Positions 46,642-56,926 are shown, numbered from the stretch's first letter. The stretch: DNA of 64,000 nt from Bacteroidota bacterium (GCA_020444275.1 JAHLLG010000004.1:186001-250000), one strand, 5' to 3'. Notes: generated from the letters alone by a model not told the origin. Program-made: numbers and translations.

Positions 46642-47874
46642 ATGAGTAAAAGTTGGCAAAATAAAAAGAAAATTGTTAATGATCCGGTGTATGGATTAAT
46701 AAGTATTCCATCTGAAATTGTTTATGATATTATTGAACACCGATATTTTCAACGTTTACGAAGAATTAAACAACTTGGTTTGACTGATTATGTTTACCCG
46801 GGCGCGGTTCATACCCGATTTCAACATACACTGGGAGCAGTTCACTTAATTTCGTTGGCTATAACTGTGCTAAAATCGAAAGGTGTAGAAATTACTGATG
46901 AAGAGGAAGAAGCAGTTACTTTGGCTATACTATTGCATGATATTGGACACGGCCCGTTTTCTCATACATTGGAAAAAAGAATTATATGTGAATACAATCA
47001 CGAAGAACTTTCTTTACTTTATATGGAAAGTTTAAATAAGGAATTTGGTGGTAAATTATCGCTGGCTATAAAAATATTTAAGAACGAGTATGATAAAAAG
47101 TTCTTACATCAGTTGGTATCTAGTCAATTAGATGTAGATCGCCTTGATTATTTGAGACGAGACAGTTTTTATACTGGTGTTTCTGAAGGAGTAATTAGTT
47201 CGGATAGAATAATTAAAATGTTGCACGTACATAATGATCAATTAGTTGTTGAAGCCAAGGGGATTCATTCTATTGAAAAGTTTTTAATTGCTCGCTGGTT
47301 AATGTATTGGCAGGTTTATTTGCATAAAACGGTGGTTTCTGCCGAGCAGCTTCTCATTAAGATATTTGATCGGGTAGGTGATTTAATGAAACAAAATAGC
47401 CCAGTTTATCTTAATCCCGAGCTAAAGTATTTTTTTAGTGAAAAAGTTGAGACCTCTGATATAAATGCCATACTGGATTATTTTTCTGTCATTGACGATG
47501 CTGATATTTTTAGTATGGCAAAGATTTGGGTAAATAGTTCAGATAAAGTGTTATCAGAACTTGCAAATCGTTTGTTAAACAGAAATTTATTCAAGATTGA
47601 AATTCAGGACCAACCTTTTGAATCAGGGAGAATTAATAATTTAAAGCAGATGGCTTCTAAGAATATGGACTTGAAGAACAATGAACTGGACTATTTCGTT
47701 TTTACAAATCATATTAGTAAAAATGCGTATAGTGCATTAGATGATAAGATACAGATATTATTTAAGGATGATATTCTTAAAGATGTTGCCGAAGCATCGG
47801 ATATGTTAAATACTTCGGTTTTATCGAAAATGGTACATAAATATTTTTTATGTTATCCTAAAGAACTGAGATAA
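46642..47874 (+). CDS. HD-domain phosphohydrolase, dNTPase/SAMHD1-like
   Basis: I start at the ATG at 46642 (410 aa, MSKSWQNKKKIVND) because a GGAG box lies upstream and the family begins there; the longer frame adds a hydrophobic stretch. HD motifs are clear: HTRFQHTLGAVHLI, LLHDIGHGPFSHTLE, and QLDVDRLDYLRRDSFYTG. These match the cytosolic HD family related to deoxynucleotide triphosphohydrolases. The substrate is not known. It precedes the lipid A genes but is separated from lpxD by a likely promoter. Confidence 0.9.
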   Translation: MSKSWQNKKKIVNDPVYGLISIPSEIVYDIIEHRYFQRLRRIKQLGLTDYVYPGAVHTRFQHTLGAVHLISLAITVLKSKGVEITDEEEEAVTLAILLHDIGHGPFSHTLEKRIICEYNHEELSLLYMESLNKEFGGKLSLAIKIFKNEYDKKFLHQLVSSQLDVDRLDYLRRDSFYTGVSEGVISSDRIIKMLHVHNDQLVVEAKGIHSIEKFLIARWLMYWQVYLHKTVVSAEQLLIKIFDRVGDLMKQNSPVYLNPELKYFFSEKVETSDINAILDYFSVIDDADIFSMAKIWVNSSDKVLSELANRLLNRNLFKIEIQDQPFESGRINNLKQMASKNMDLKNNELDYFVFTNHISKNAYSALDDKIQILFKDDILKDVAEASDMLNTSVLSKMVHKYFLCYPKELR

Positions 47875-47890
47875 ATCGGAATATAAATAC

Positions 47891-47898
47891 TAATTTTG
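47891..47898 (+). promoter_or_regulatory. possible -7 box for lpxD
   Basis: TAATTTTG matches TAnnTTTG and lies 30 bp before the lpxD ATG, but the upstream TTTG box is not convincing. It may allow lpxD-lpxC/fabZ-lpxA to be transcribed apart from the HD gene. Confidence 0.35.
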
Positions 47899-47928
47899 CG
47901 TTAGTTCATTACTAAAACGTATAGACAC

Positions 47929-48966
47929 ATGGAATTTACAGCGAAAACAATTGCCGAATTTTTACAAGGAGAAGTTATTGGTAATCCGGATACAAAAGTG
48001 AATAATGTAGCTAAAATAGAAGAAGCAACACCAGGAACGCTAGCTTTTTTAGCTAATCCAAAATACAACAAATACTTATATACAACAGAGGCATCAATTG
48101 TTTTAATTAATAAAGAGTTTGAAATTGAAAATGAGGTTTCAGCAACTTTAATTAAAGTTGAAAATGCCTATGAAAGTTTTGCTAAATTATTGGAGTTGGC
48201 GGAACAAGCACGACCGGTAAAACAAGGTATAAGCGACCTCGCTTTTATTGAAGAATCGGCAAAAATTGGAGACGGTGTATATATTGCTCCATTTGTTTAT
48301 GTCGGCGAGAATGTCGTAATCGAGAATGATGTTAAGCTGTATCCACATGTTTTTGTTGATGATAATGTAACTGTTAAAAAGAACTCAACACTTAATTCTG
48401 GAGTAAAAGTATATCATGAGTGTGTTATTGGAGAGAACTGTATAATACATGCCGGCGCAGTAATTGGTTCAGATGGATTTGGGTTTGCTCCCGATGAAAA
48501 TAATGTATACCGGAAAATTCCACAGTTGGGTAATGTAATAGTTGAAGATAATGTTGAAATTGGTTCCAACACAACTATAGATAGGGCTACAATGGGTTCG
48601 ACAATTATTAAACAAGGTGCTAAACTTGATAATTTAAATCAGATTGGACACAATGTTCAAATTGGTGAGAATACAGTAATTGCAGCACAAAGTGGTGTTG
48701 CCGGATCAACAAAAGTTGGAAAGAATTGTCAGTTTGGAGGGCAATCAGGTATTGCACCACATATTCAGATTGCCGATGGCGTTAAGGTAACACCACAAGC
48801 AGGGATTCCAAATACCATTAAAGAGCCCGGAAGTATTGTTATGGGAACACCTGCCTTCAATATTCGCGAATTCCAGAAATCATTTATTGTATATAAACAA
48901 TTACCTGATTTATTTAAGCGGGTCAAACAATTAGAAAACGAATTAGCTAAGCTAAAAGGGGAGTAG
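47929..48966 (+). CDS. lpxD: UDP-3-O-acylglucosamine N-acyltransferase
   Basis: The 345-aa enzyme adds the second acyl chain in lipid A synthesis. An N-terminal uridine-binding domain (LAFLANPKYNKYL) is followed by a left-handed beta-helix of hexapeptide repeats (about 105-290) with the NQIGHNVQIGENT catalytic His region. A short C-terminal helix completes it. Family length is normal. It is first in lpxD-lpxC/fabZ-lpxA; lpxB is not in the window. Confidence 0.96.
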   Translation: MEFTAKTIAEFLQGEVIGNPDTKVNNVAKIEEATPGTLAFLANPKYNKYLYTTEASIVLINKEFEIENEVSATLIKVENAYESFAKLLELAEQARPVKQGISDLAFIEESAKIGDGVYIAPFVYVGENVVIENDVKLYPHVFVDDNVTVKKNSTLNSGVKVYHECVIGENCIIHAGAVIGSDGFGFAPDENNVYRKIPQLGNVIVEDNVEIGSNTTIDRATMGSTIIKQGAKLDNLNQIGHNVQIGENTVIAAQSGVAGSTKVGKNCQFGGQSGIAPHIQIADGVKVTPQAGIPNTIKEPGSIVMGTPAFNIREFQKSFIVYKQLPDLFKRVKQLENELAKLKGE

Positions 48967-49084
48967 ATAACTAATTTTCTGATAACATATTATCATATTC
49001 GAAAATCTTATAAAGTAAATTAATAAGTTTTTTGTAACTTGCGACGATTTTTTTATCATTGAATATATTTTAAAGATTATACAT

Positions 49085-50476
49085 ATGTCGCAAATGCAAA
49101 AAACACTTCGTGCTCCTGTTTCCATAAAAGGAAAAGGTTTACACACCGGGTATGAAGTTTCAGTTACTTTTAAGCCTGCACCAGAAAATCACGGATATAA
49201 GTTTAAACGTATTGATTTAGATGGAGAACCAATTATTGAAGCCAATGCTGATAATGTGGTGGAGACATCAAGAGGTACTGTTTTGGAAGAAAATGGAGTT
49301 AGAATACATACAATAGAACATATGTTGGCTTCATTGGTTGGATTTGAGGTTGATAATGTTTTGATTGAGATGGAAGGTCCAGAAGCACCTATACTGGATG
49401 GAAGCGCCATAAAATATGTCGAAGCGATAAAATCGGTTGGTATAGAGGAACAAAGCATAGAGAGAAACTTCTATGAGATTAAAGAAAGAACAGTTTTTCG
49501 TGATGAAAAAAATAACGTTGAATTAGTTGCTTATCCTGATACAGAATTCTCTGTTGATGTTATGGTCGACTATAACTCCAAGGTTCTTGGTCATCAATAT
49601 GCATCGTATCATCCATCGCACGATTTTGAAAAGGAAATTGCTCCTTCAAGAACTTTTGTATTTTTCCACGAACTGGAGCAGTTGTTAAAGCATAACCTAA
49701 TTAAGGGTGGCGATTTACAAAATGCGATTGTGATCATGGAAAATGAAGTTTCGCAAGATGAATTAGATCGCATGGCTGACTTATTTAATAAACCTCATGT
49801 TAAAGTTAAAGAAGGGATTTTAAATAATGTTGATTTGCGTTATAGCAATGAACCTGCACGACACAAACTGTTAGATGTTCTAGGAGATTTAGCTTTAATT
49901 GGACAACCGATAAAAGGTAAGATTGTAGCTTCACGACCAGGACACTATGCAAATACTCAGTTAGCGAAGGTTATTAAAGAAACTATACGAAAAGAATTAT
50001 CGAGAATAGCCATACCAAAGTACGATCCAAATAAAGAGCCTTTATATGATATTAATCAAATAAAGCAGATGTTGCCGCATCGTTATCCGTTCTTGTTAGT
50101 TGACAAGATTATTGATATGGATGAAAAATCGGTAATCGGAATAAAAAACGTTACCAATAACGAGAATTTCTTTTTGGGGCATTTTCCACATGAACCGATT
50201 ATGCCTGGAGTTCTTCAGATAGAAGCGATGGCGCAGGTTGGTGGTATTCTAGCACTTAGTCAGGTTGATGATCCTGAAAATTATGGAACACTATTTTTAA
50301 AAATAGATAAAGTTCGATTTAAAAGAAAGGTTGGACCAGGTGATACGCTGATATTCAGGTTAGAATTACTTGCCCCAATTCGGCGAGGTTTGGTTAATAT
50401 GTTCGGACAAGCTTTCGTTGGAGACGAATTGGTGATGGAAGGTGAATTAATGGCACAAATTGCAAAAATTAAATAG
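49085..50476 (+). CDS. lpxC/fabZ: bifunctional UDP-3-O-acyl-GlcNAc deacetylase / 3-hydroxyacyl-ACP dehydratase
   Basis: The 463-aa protein is a natural fusion typical of Bacteroidetes. Residues 1-300 are LpxC: IKGKGLHTG, the zinc motif IEHMLASL, and HKLLDVLGDLALIGQPIKG. Residues 315-463 are FabZ: LPHRYPFLLVDKI, then GHFPHEPIMPGVLQIEAMAQ with the catalytic His and Glu. The first half commits the cell to lipid A synthesis and the second makes unsaturated acyl-ACP. The fusion may link fatty-acid supply with lipid A rate. Confidence 0.97.
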   Translation: MSQMQKTLRAPVSIKGKGLHTGYEVSVTFKPAPENHGYKFKRIDLDGEPIIEANADNVVETSRGTVLEENGVRIHTIEHMLASLVGFEVDNVLIEMEGPEAPILDGSAIKYVEAIKSVGIEEQSIERNFYEIKERTVFRDEKNNVELVAYPDTEFSVDVMVDYNSKVLGHQYASYHPSHDFEKEIAPSRTFVFFHELEQLLKHNLIKGGDLQNAIVIMENEVSQDELDRMADLFNKPHVKVKEGILNNVDLRYSNEPARHKLLDVLGDLALIGQPIKGKIVASRPGHYANTQLAKVIKETIRKELSRIAIPKYDPNKEPLYDINQIKQMLPHRYPFLLVDKIIDMDEKSVIGIKNVTNNENFFLGHFPHEPIMPGVLQIEAMAQVGGILALSQVDDPENYGTLFLKIDKVRFKRKVGPGDTLIFRLELLAPIRRGLVNMFGQAFVGDELVMEGELMAQIAKIK

Positions 50477-50485
50477 TTAATACCC

Positions 50486-51268
50486 ATGATTAGTGAATTA
50501 GCACATATACACCCCGAAGCAAAACTAGGTAAAAATGTAAAAATAGATGCATTTGCGTGGATTGACAAAAATGTTGAAATTGGTGAACACACTTGGATAG
50601 GGCCTAATGCAACGATAATGGAAGGGGCGAGAATTGGAAAGAATTGCAAGATTTTTCCTGGCGCAGTGGTATCGGCTATACCACAGGATTTGAAATTTAA
50701 AGGAGAAGAAACTACTGCCGAAATTGGCGACAATACAACATTACGTGAATGTGTTACCGTAAACAGGGGTACCGCTTCAAAAGGGAAGACTGTAATTGGA
50801 AACAATTGTTTATTAATGGCTTATGTTCATGTAGGTCACGATAGTATTTTACATAATAATATTATAATTTCCAATAGTACGAACGTTGCCGGGGAGATTG
50901 AAATTGATGATTTTGCTGTGATAAGCGGTGATGTTCAGATTCATCAGTTTGTGCATATTGGTGGTCATGTTATGATTTCGGGAGGATCTCTAGTGCGAAA
51001 GGATGTTCCACCGTATGTTACTGTAGCTCATGAACCGGTTTCGTATGTTGGAGTTAACTCAATTGGATTGCGTAGAAGAGGTTTTTCAAATGAAACCATT
51101 GGTCATATTCAGGATATTTATAGGGAAATATTTGTTAAAGAACAAAATGTTACTCAGGCACTTAAAAATATTGAGTCTGAGATAGAGCAAACAAAGGAAA
51201 GAGATTATATTTTAGATTTTGTTAAGAATTCTCAAAGAGGAATTATAAGAGGATATAATGGGGCTTAA
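50486..51268 (+). CDS. lpxA: UDP-N-acetylglucosamine acyltransferase
   Basis: The 260-aa enzyme carries out the first step of lipid A synthesis. It is a left-handed beta-helix with repeated IGENTxIG-like hexads, IHPEAKLGKNVKI at the start, MAYVHVGHDSILHNNIIISN holding the catalytic His, and a C-terminal helical bundle (SNETIGHIQDIYREIF). It starts 9 bp after lpxC/fabZ and its stop overlaps the convergent SiaC-like gene by 4 bp. Confidence 0.96.
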   Translation: MISELAHIHPEAKLGKNVKIDAFAWIDKNVEIGEHTWIGPNATIMEGARIGKNCKIFPGAVVSAIPQDLKFKGEETTAEIGDNTTLRECVTVNRGTASKGKTVIGNNCLLMAYVHVGHDSILHNNIIISNSTNVAGEIEIDDFAVISGDVQIHQFVHIGGHVMISGGSLVRKDVPPYVTVAHEPVSYVGVNSIGLRRRGFSNETIGHIQDIYREIFVKEQNVTQALKNIESEIEQTKERDYILDFVKNSQRGIIRGYNGA

Positions 51269-51777
51269 GATTGACGAATGGTTTCGAGTAGCTCAAAATC
51301 GCGCTCATGACCATTTCGTTTAATGGTTTCCCAATATCTTACTGATATTTCACCGACTTTGCCTGTTAGTTTATTTTTTACTTTCAGGCGTTTTTTTTGC
51401 TTTAATTCCACTTCTTTAACAATATATTCAAATGGAATATCGACCATTGATCTCAGGTCGTCACCGATTTCCTGGACTGTATCATCACCTTCTTCGTAAG
51501 TCCATAAAACTTTCATATCAAAACCTTTTATGTATTGTTCATTAAACGACCTGAGCATATCACATAAACGTTTTGTTGAACAGCTATTCAGATAGGATAA
51601 ATCTAACTCTATTTTAGTATACTTGGCAGGTTTCTTCAGGTAATTATTGATCCATTCTTCAATGGGTTTAAAAAATAAAATAATATTTTCGGGCATTAAT
51701 TGCCCTTCCATTTTTATAAAGCCTTCTTCTAGCTGAATATAAGGTGTGTCTAAAGATTTTTCAATGACCAGACTCAT
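51265..51777 (-). CDS. SiaC-like (DUF1987) regulatory phosphoprotein family member
   Basis: The 170-aa protein matches the SiaC/DUF1987 plan in its first 125 residues: an early TPYIQLEEG strand, EGQLMPENIILFFKPIEEWINNYL, then a LDLSYLNSCSTKRLCDML helix where the family has a phosphorylatable Ser/Thr in its NTSS motif. Here NSCST gives candidate Ser or Thr sites. SiaC controls a diguanylate cyclase in Pseudomonas, but no such enzyme is visible nearby. The basic C-terminal 45 residues are extra. Confidence 0.75.
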   Translation of the reverse strand: MSLVIEKSLDTPYIQLEEGFIKMEGQLMPENIILFFKPIEEWINNYLKKPAKYTKIELDLSYLNSCSTKRLCDMLRSFNEQYIKGFDMKVLWTYEEGDDTVQEIGDDLRSMVDIPFEYIVKEVELKQKKRLKVKNKLTGKVGEISVRYWETIKRNGHERDFELLETIRQS

Positions 51778-51862
51778 ACAAATAAACTAAAATGATTCAA
51801 GTTATTTTTTTATTACGTAATGTATTTAAATAAGTTACTTAACTGATCCTTCAAAATTATTT

Positions 51863-54800
51863 TTATTTCTTATTGAGAAATCGTTCCTTAACATTTAGCG
51901 ATTCAAGGTACTTTATTATTCTTCGTAATAGGTCTGTAAGTAGTGCTAAATATAATATTCCGGAAAGCACCCACATCATTAAAATGTTGTACCATAACGT
52001 ATCGATTTTCACATGATTTACAATTTTTAAAGGTGCATAAAAATGAGCTCGCCCAAAATTCGAAGTAGGTTCCATAAAAATGGGATCTTTTTTTTGCACT
52101 AACCTCCTGTTGCTTTCGTACACTTTACTTATTTCGTTTCGGTTAAGGACAATATCAGCCAAACTTTTATTGTAATGTGTTTGTTTGAAGTTAACAAAGC
52201 CATCCTGACCCATTTCACTCACCATTTCCTGATAGGTTTGTTCTCTTCTTTCTGTAGCTTTATCTTTTTCTTCAGATAAAAGGTTGTCTAATCGTACGAG
52301 ATATTGAAAGGTTCTTTCCATAACACTTTCGCTAAAATCTCTGGAATTAAGTAGGTGTATATATTGGAATGGAGGCATTTCATCTTCGGTAATCGAAATC
52401 ACTTCAAGTTCGTTAGCTACAATTCGTAAATCTCTTATTAAAGCCAGCGAATCCATACCGCTGTCTTTTCTTCGCATACAAAGGTTAAGTTTGGTTTGCA
52501 GTTCAGGAATCAGGAATGAAGTTTTATAATCGGCATTACTGATGATTTTTTCATCATTATAAAAAATTTCTTCAAATTCGTTTTCCTTAAATTGTTCAAC
52601 AGTTAAGGCTTCGTAAGCCCAGCGAGTTGTCATTAAGTTGCCAATAAGCGGAACATATGTGTGATTCGTAAAACTTTCATTTAAATCGTCGTAATGAATC
52701 ATAGCTCCTCCCAACAAGAGTTGAGGAACCAATATAAGTGGTATTAAAATATATATCGCAATAACCGAATCTAATCCTGAAGAGATATTTAAACCAATAA
52801 TATTTCCCATACAGGCAGCAGAAAATAGTATAAGCCAGTAAGGGATTAGCATACCCTGAATTTCCAGAATACTATTGCCAATTAATGTATACAGGAAAGT
52901 CTGTATTGCCGAAATTGTAAATAAAATAACAATTTTTGAGTTGATGTAACTAAACCAACTTAATTTTAAGAACGACTCGCGTTCAAGAATTCTTCGGTCT
53001 TTTATAATCTCTTCTGCACTTACGGTTAGTCCTAAAAATAGAGCTACAACAACAGCCATAAATAAGAATACCGGCAAATTTTTATTTTCGCCAAAAACGT
53101 ATCCTGTAGGAGTAATGTATTTGGTAAAAAAACCCAAAATAAGTGCTAGTAAAGGAGCTTCCAATAAATTAATAAGTAAATATTGGGTGTTGGTTAATTT
53201 AGAAAGAATGTTCCGCATGCTAAACACCTTAAATTGCCGAAGAAAATCAGGAATCTTAAAATCTGAATCGGGTAAAATGTTATCGCTATGCTTGGGTTCA
53301 ACTTTCTTTTCAATATTTTCTAAATACCTGTAATACCATGTTTCCGGAGATGTTTTCCGGATTTGCTTTTCTTTTCCGTACTCATTAATTTCTTTTTCCT
53401 CAACAATACGAAGTATTTGATCTGGATGGATAGTACCGCAGCAGGCGCATTCACTTTCAGCTGCATTTACAAGTGATGTTATGGTTTTAAAATATACAAT
53501 CGCATCAACGGGGTTGCCCTGGTAAATTGGATATCCTCCTTTATCTAAAATCCATAGTTTATCGAACAGTTTAAATATATCAGATGATGGTTGGTGAATA
53601 TTTGCAATAACCAATTTTCCTTTGTGGGCCTGCTGTTTTAGCAGGTTCATAACCTTTTCCGAATCCATTGATGATAGTCCTGAAGTTGGTTCATCAACAA
53701 AAAGAAGCTTAGGTTCGCGCATGAGCTCCAAACCAATGTTTAATCTTTTACGTTGTCCTCCACTAATGAATTTATTTAATGGGTTTCCTACCTGCAGGTT
53801 TCGGGCATCGTATAAATCAAGATCGATTAATACGGTATTAACTTTTTCAATGATTTGAGGTTCGGTAAAATCGCTGAAACAGAGTTTGGCATTGTAATAT
53901 AGATTTTGAAAAACGGTAAGTTCTTCAAAAAGTAAATCGTCTTGTGGAACAACACCAATTAAACCTGTTAATGAGCTGCTTCTTGAGTGAACCGAGTGTT
54001 CGTTAATAGTAATTTTTCCCGATGTTGGGCTTAATTTGCCACATAACAAGTTTAGCAATGTTGATTTACCTACACCGCTTCCTCCCATTATGGCGATCAT
54101 TTGTCCTGACTGCTCCGAGAAATTAAATTTTTGAATACCGTTTTTACTGTTTTTAAAATGAAATTCAACATCTTTACCACTGAATGTAAGTCTGTTTTCT
54201 TCTTCTTCAAGAATAAATTTTGATGAAATGTCGTAGTAATAAATGGAATCAATATTAGGGCCTTTAATTATTGAACCTTTGTTAAGAAAATAGGTCCGAC
54301 GGGATTTAATTTTTTGGCCTTCAATATATAAATTTAGTTCACCAGAATATCTAAATATAAATGATTGTATCGACTGAATATAAAAAACGATAATTTGTCC
54401 ATAGAGGTTTTCTTTATACAAGTGTTTGTACGGAATATTAACCTGTCCCTTTTTCTTTTTCATGATCCAGGCCAGATTATCAGACCACTCTCTTCGCTGA
54501 TTATCGATAACAAGAACTTTATCGCTATCTAGTTTTTCTGGGTTGCTTTCGAAAATGAATGATCTGAAATTGTTAAATTCACTTTCCGACAGACTAAATG
54601 ATTTGGAAACCGCTTTAATAAATTCAAACTCCTGTTCGGTTACCACATGATCTTCATAAACAAATTCTAGCAACTCAAGAAAAACGATAACACGTTCGTC
54701 TCGTAACAGGCCTTTTTTAATTTGGCTGCAAACATTCGAAATCTGGAAGGATATTAACGACTGGCTATCTTTTAAATCTTTTACGTCATCCTGATCAAGT

Positions 54801-54985
54801 TCTCTTTTATAAAATTCAAGGTAGTTATCGAATAATTTTAGATATTCCTCAATAAATTCCGGCGTTAAATATCGGTAAAGATATGCTTCAACAATTTTTC
54901 GTCCTTTGGCAGTAACTCCTTCGGGGTTAACATTTGCAACTATTGCAAAAAGGTGAATTAAGGCATTTAATATCGACTCGCTCAT
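51863..54985 (-). CDS. large ABCG-type ABC transporter with TerB-like N-terminal domain
   Basis: The 1040-aa protein has three parts. Residues 1-145 are helical and resemble a TerB-like domain (LRDERVIVFLELLEFVYEDHVVTEQEFEFI). Residues about 280-500 are an ABC ATPase with GGSGVGKSTLLNLLCG, the ISGGQRKRLNIGLELM signature and LLFVDEPTSGLSSMD. The C-terminal part holds an ABC2-type permease with about six helices and a long periplasmic loop (about 790-985) rich in Glu and Arg. A Cys pair motif ECACCGT lies near 513. The fused order ATPase-then-permease is that of ABCG half-transporters. The substrate is unknown. Confidence 0.88.
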   Translation of the reverse strand: MSESILNALIHLFAIVANVNPEGVTAKGRKIVEAYLYRYLTPEFIEEYLKLFDNYLEFYKRELDQDDVKDLKDSQSLISFQISNVCSQIKKGLLRDERVIVFLELLEFVYEDHVVTEQEFEFIKAVSKSFSLSESEFNNFRSFIFESNPEKLDSDKVLVIDNQRREWSDNLAWIMKKKKGQVNIPYKHLYKENLYGQIIVFYIQSIQSFIFRYSGELNLYIEGQKIKSRRTYFLNKGSIIKGPNIDSIYYYDISSKFILEEEENRLTFSGKDVEFHFKNSKNGIQKFNFSEQSGQMIAIMGGSGVGKSTLLNLLCGKLSPTSGKITINEHSVHSRSSSLTGLIGVVPQDDLLFEELTVFQNLYYNAKLCFSDFTEPQIIEKVNTVLIDLDLYDARNLQVGNPLNKFISGGQRKRLNIGLELMREPKLLFVDEPTSGLSSMDSEKVMNLLKQQAHKGKLVIANIHQPSSDIFKLFDKLWILDKGGYPIYQGNPVDAIVYFKTITSLVNAAESECACCGTIHPDQILRIVEEKEINEYGKEKQIRKTSPETWYYRYLENIEKKVEPKHSDNILPDSDFKIPDFLRQFKVFSMRNILSKLTNTQYLLINLLEAPLLALILGFFTKYITPTGYVFGENKNLPVFLFMAVVVALFLGLTVSAEEIIKDRRILERESFLKLSWFSYINSKIVILFTISAIQTFLYTLIGNSILEIQGMLIPYWLILFSAACMGNIIGLNISSGLDSVIAIYILIPLILVPQLLLGGAMIHYDDLNESFTNHTYVPLIGNLMTTRWAYEALTVEQFKENEFEEIFYNDEKIISNADYKTSFLIPELQTKLNLCMRRKDSGMDSLALIRDLRIVANELEVISITEDEMPPFQYIHLLNSRDFSESVMERTFQYLVRLDNLLSEEKDKATERREQTYQEMVSEMGQDGFVNFKQTHYNKSLADIVLNRNEISKVYESNRRLVQKKDPIFMEPTSNFGRAHFYAPLKIVNHVKIDTLWYNILMMWVLSGILYLALLTDLLRRIIKYLESLNVKERFLNKK

Positions 54986-55028
54986 TTATATTTATTTGGA
55001 ACAAAATTTAAGAAATTATTTAAACAAT

Positions 55029-55060
55029 AAAAAAGCTCATGCGAAAATTCCACATGAGCT
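55029..55060 (-). terminator. terminator after the lipoprotein gene
   Basis: On the minus strand AGCTCATG pairs with CATGAGCT around an 11-nt loop and is followed by TTTTTTATTG. It lies 23 bp after the stop of the gene at 55083. Confidence 0.85.
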
Positions 55061-55082
55061 ATTGTACAATTGGTATAAAAAA

Positions 55083-55928
55083 TTATAAAATAATCTTATT
55101 TCTAACCTTGTTTGTTTGTTCAATGATAGCCATTAGTTGTGCTTGAGTAATACCTGTTTCAGAAACATTGTCGTAAACTTCTTTGATAGGTTTTAAGTCA
55201 GTTAAAATAGACTGTATACTTTCATGTTCTTTATGTGGTTTCAAAAGTTCAACTAATTCGTTCAACGAAGTTTTCTGATGCATAATAACTTTAACCAGTT
55301 CAGGATTATGATAAACAGTTTCGGAAATGTTGCATGATATGTACATTGCTTCAACCCATGTACCTGCAAGAACAAGTAACGATAAATCTTCTTTATTATT
55401 TTTTACAAGATATTCATAAGTGTCATAGAACGATTGAGTAATAAGTTCTACAAGTTTATCTTTATTATCAATGTTTGCTTCAACCTGATCAACAAAGTTT
55501 ACTGAAAATGCCCCGGTTATGCCAAGTTCAACAACTAAATTTTCCGATGCATCCATGTAATTCATTACTTCTTGTTTCATGTTGTACGTACTTGCATAAC
55601 TTAAATCGGCACTATAAACACCTAAATTAATTGCCTGATCTTTTTCTGTAAAATACTTGTCAACATTACTGGTTTCGTTTGCTAAACCGATAATATAGCT
55701 TGCTTCAATATCATTAATCATTTCGGTAACCTCAAACGCTGTAGGTAATGGATATACAACTTCTTCTACTTTCTTTTGTAACTCTTCTTTATTCAACTTA
55801 CCATCTGATGATTTTTCATCAGTTGGTCCTCCTTTTTTACCACCTGAGCAATTCACAAGTGATACAATTAACATTCCTGATAATAAAACAGTTGTTGCTT
55901 TTCTGATGAAAGTTTTTAATGTTTTCAT
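55083..55928 (-). CDS. predicted lipoprotein of unknown function
   Basis: The 281-aa protein has a lipoprotein signal (VSLVNCSGGKKGG, lipidated Cys near 27) followed by a Gly/Lys/Ser-rich tether to about 45. The rest is all-helical with no known motif; a PTAFEVTEMINDIEASYIIGLANETS segment starts the folded part. Helical lipoproteins of this kind are common in Bacteroidetes. An envelope location is expected; function is not known. It has its own terminator, so it is probably a single-gene unit. Confidence 0.85.
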   Translation of the reverse strand: MKTLKTFIRKATTVLLSGMLIVSLVNCSGGKKGGPTDEKSSDGKLNKEELQKKVEEVVYPLPTAFEVTEMINDIEASYIIGLANETSNVDKYFTEKDQAINLGVYSADLSYASTYNMKQEVMNYMDASENLVVELGITGAFSVNFVDQVEANIDNKDKLVELITQSFYDTYEYLVKNNKEDLSLLVLAGTWVEAMYISCNISETVYHNPELVKVIMHQKTSLNELVELLKPHKEHESIQSILTDLKPIKEVYDNVSETGITQAQLMAIIEQTNKVRNKIIL

Positions 55929-56032
55929 TGATAATTATTTTTTAATTCTTTGATTTTTAAATATTCCCCAAATTAAAGCGGTTATTTTACCGGTGTAATT
56001 TACAGTTTTTTTAGTTATTTTCAATTTCAAAA

Positions 56033-56926
56033 TTAGAATAATTTTCGGTAACCAAAACCCCAAAGCTCGATTCTTTTTGCTAAATATCCAAAAAACAGAG
56101 TTGAAAAGAAGGTAATGGAACCATATACAACAGAAACCATTGCCATTTCATAATTGTTCAATAAAGTTTCGGCCACAAAAATACCAACAATGCTATTTTT
56201 TAATCCAACCTCAATACTAATGGTAAAATTGTTTTTACCTCCAAGGCGTAAGTTTTTTGCTAAAAGATAAACTACTAGCATTGATACAAAATTTAAAAGC
56301 AATGCCCAGGGAGCAATATTAATGAAGTTGTTTATGTTATTCCCGGAATTATTTTCATCAAAGAAAAGAATAACTATAAAAACAGATAGCAATATTGTTG
56401 GCAAAAGTATTCGCAAATACCTCTGTGCTTTTAAAGCAAACTGATAAAAGTAATGTCGAACAGACATGCCGATAAAGGTCGGGATAATAATAGTAAAGAA
56501 GATATTTATGATCGTATTCATCACATCAAGTTGAATACTTTTTTCTTCGCCAATAAATATAACCAATCCGAGGTTGACAATAAGAGGTAAGGTAACCAGG
56601 ATAATTAGGCTGTTAATTGCAGTTAACGAAATGGAAAGGGCCAGATTTCCTTTTAAAATGAGTGTAATAACATTTGTTGCAGATCCTCCGGCACATGCTG
56701 TAATTAATATAAAACCAACTTTTATAAACGGATTAAGATCAATAAAGCTGAACAGTATAAATGCAACTGATGGAAGAATAAAAACCTGGCTAATTATCCC
56801 TGTAATTATGGGTTTAGGATATCTGATAACATTCGTAAAGTCTCTTTTTTCTAGCGACAAACCCATTCCCATCATTATAATTGCTAACGATAATGGTAAT
56901 AGATATGTAGAAAAAAAATCCTGCAT
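56033..56926 (-). CDS. bile acid:sodium symporter (BASS) family transporter
   Basis: The ATG at 56926 (MQDFFSTYLLPLSLAIIMMGMGLSL) gives 297 aa and is preferred to a start nine codons earlier, since the first helix then starts properly. About nine or ten transmembrane helices are visible. The ITACAGGSATNVITLILKGN segment near 90-110 matches the family's sodium-site crossover, and GLKNSIVGIFVAETLL near 250 fits the second one. Family members carry organic acids, pantoate or sterols; the substrate here is open. Confidence 0.9.
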   Translation of the reverse strand: MQDFFSTYLLPLSLAIIMMGMGLSLEKRDFTNVIRYPKPIITGIISQVFILPSVAFILFSFIDLNPFIKVGFILITACAGGSATNVITLILKGNLALSISLTAINSLIILVTLPLIVNLGLVIFIGEEKSIQLDVMNTIINIFFTIIIPTFIGMSVRHYFYQFALKAQRYLRILLPTILLSVFIVILFFDENNSGNNINNFINIAPWALLLNFVSMLVVYLLAKNLRLGGKNNFTISIEVGLKNSIVGIFVAETLLNNYEMAMVSVVYGSITFFSTLFFGYLAKRIELWGFGYRKLF

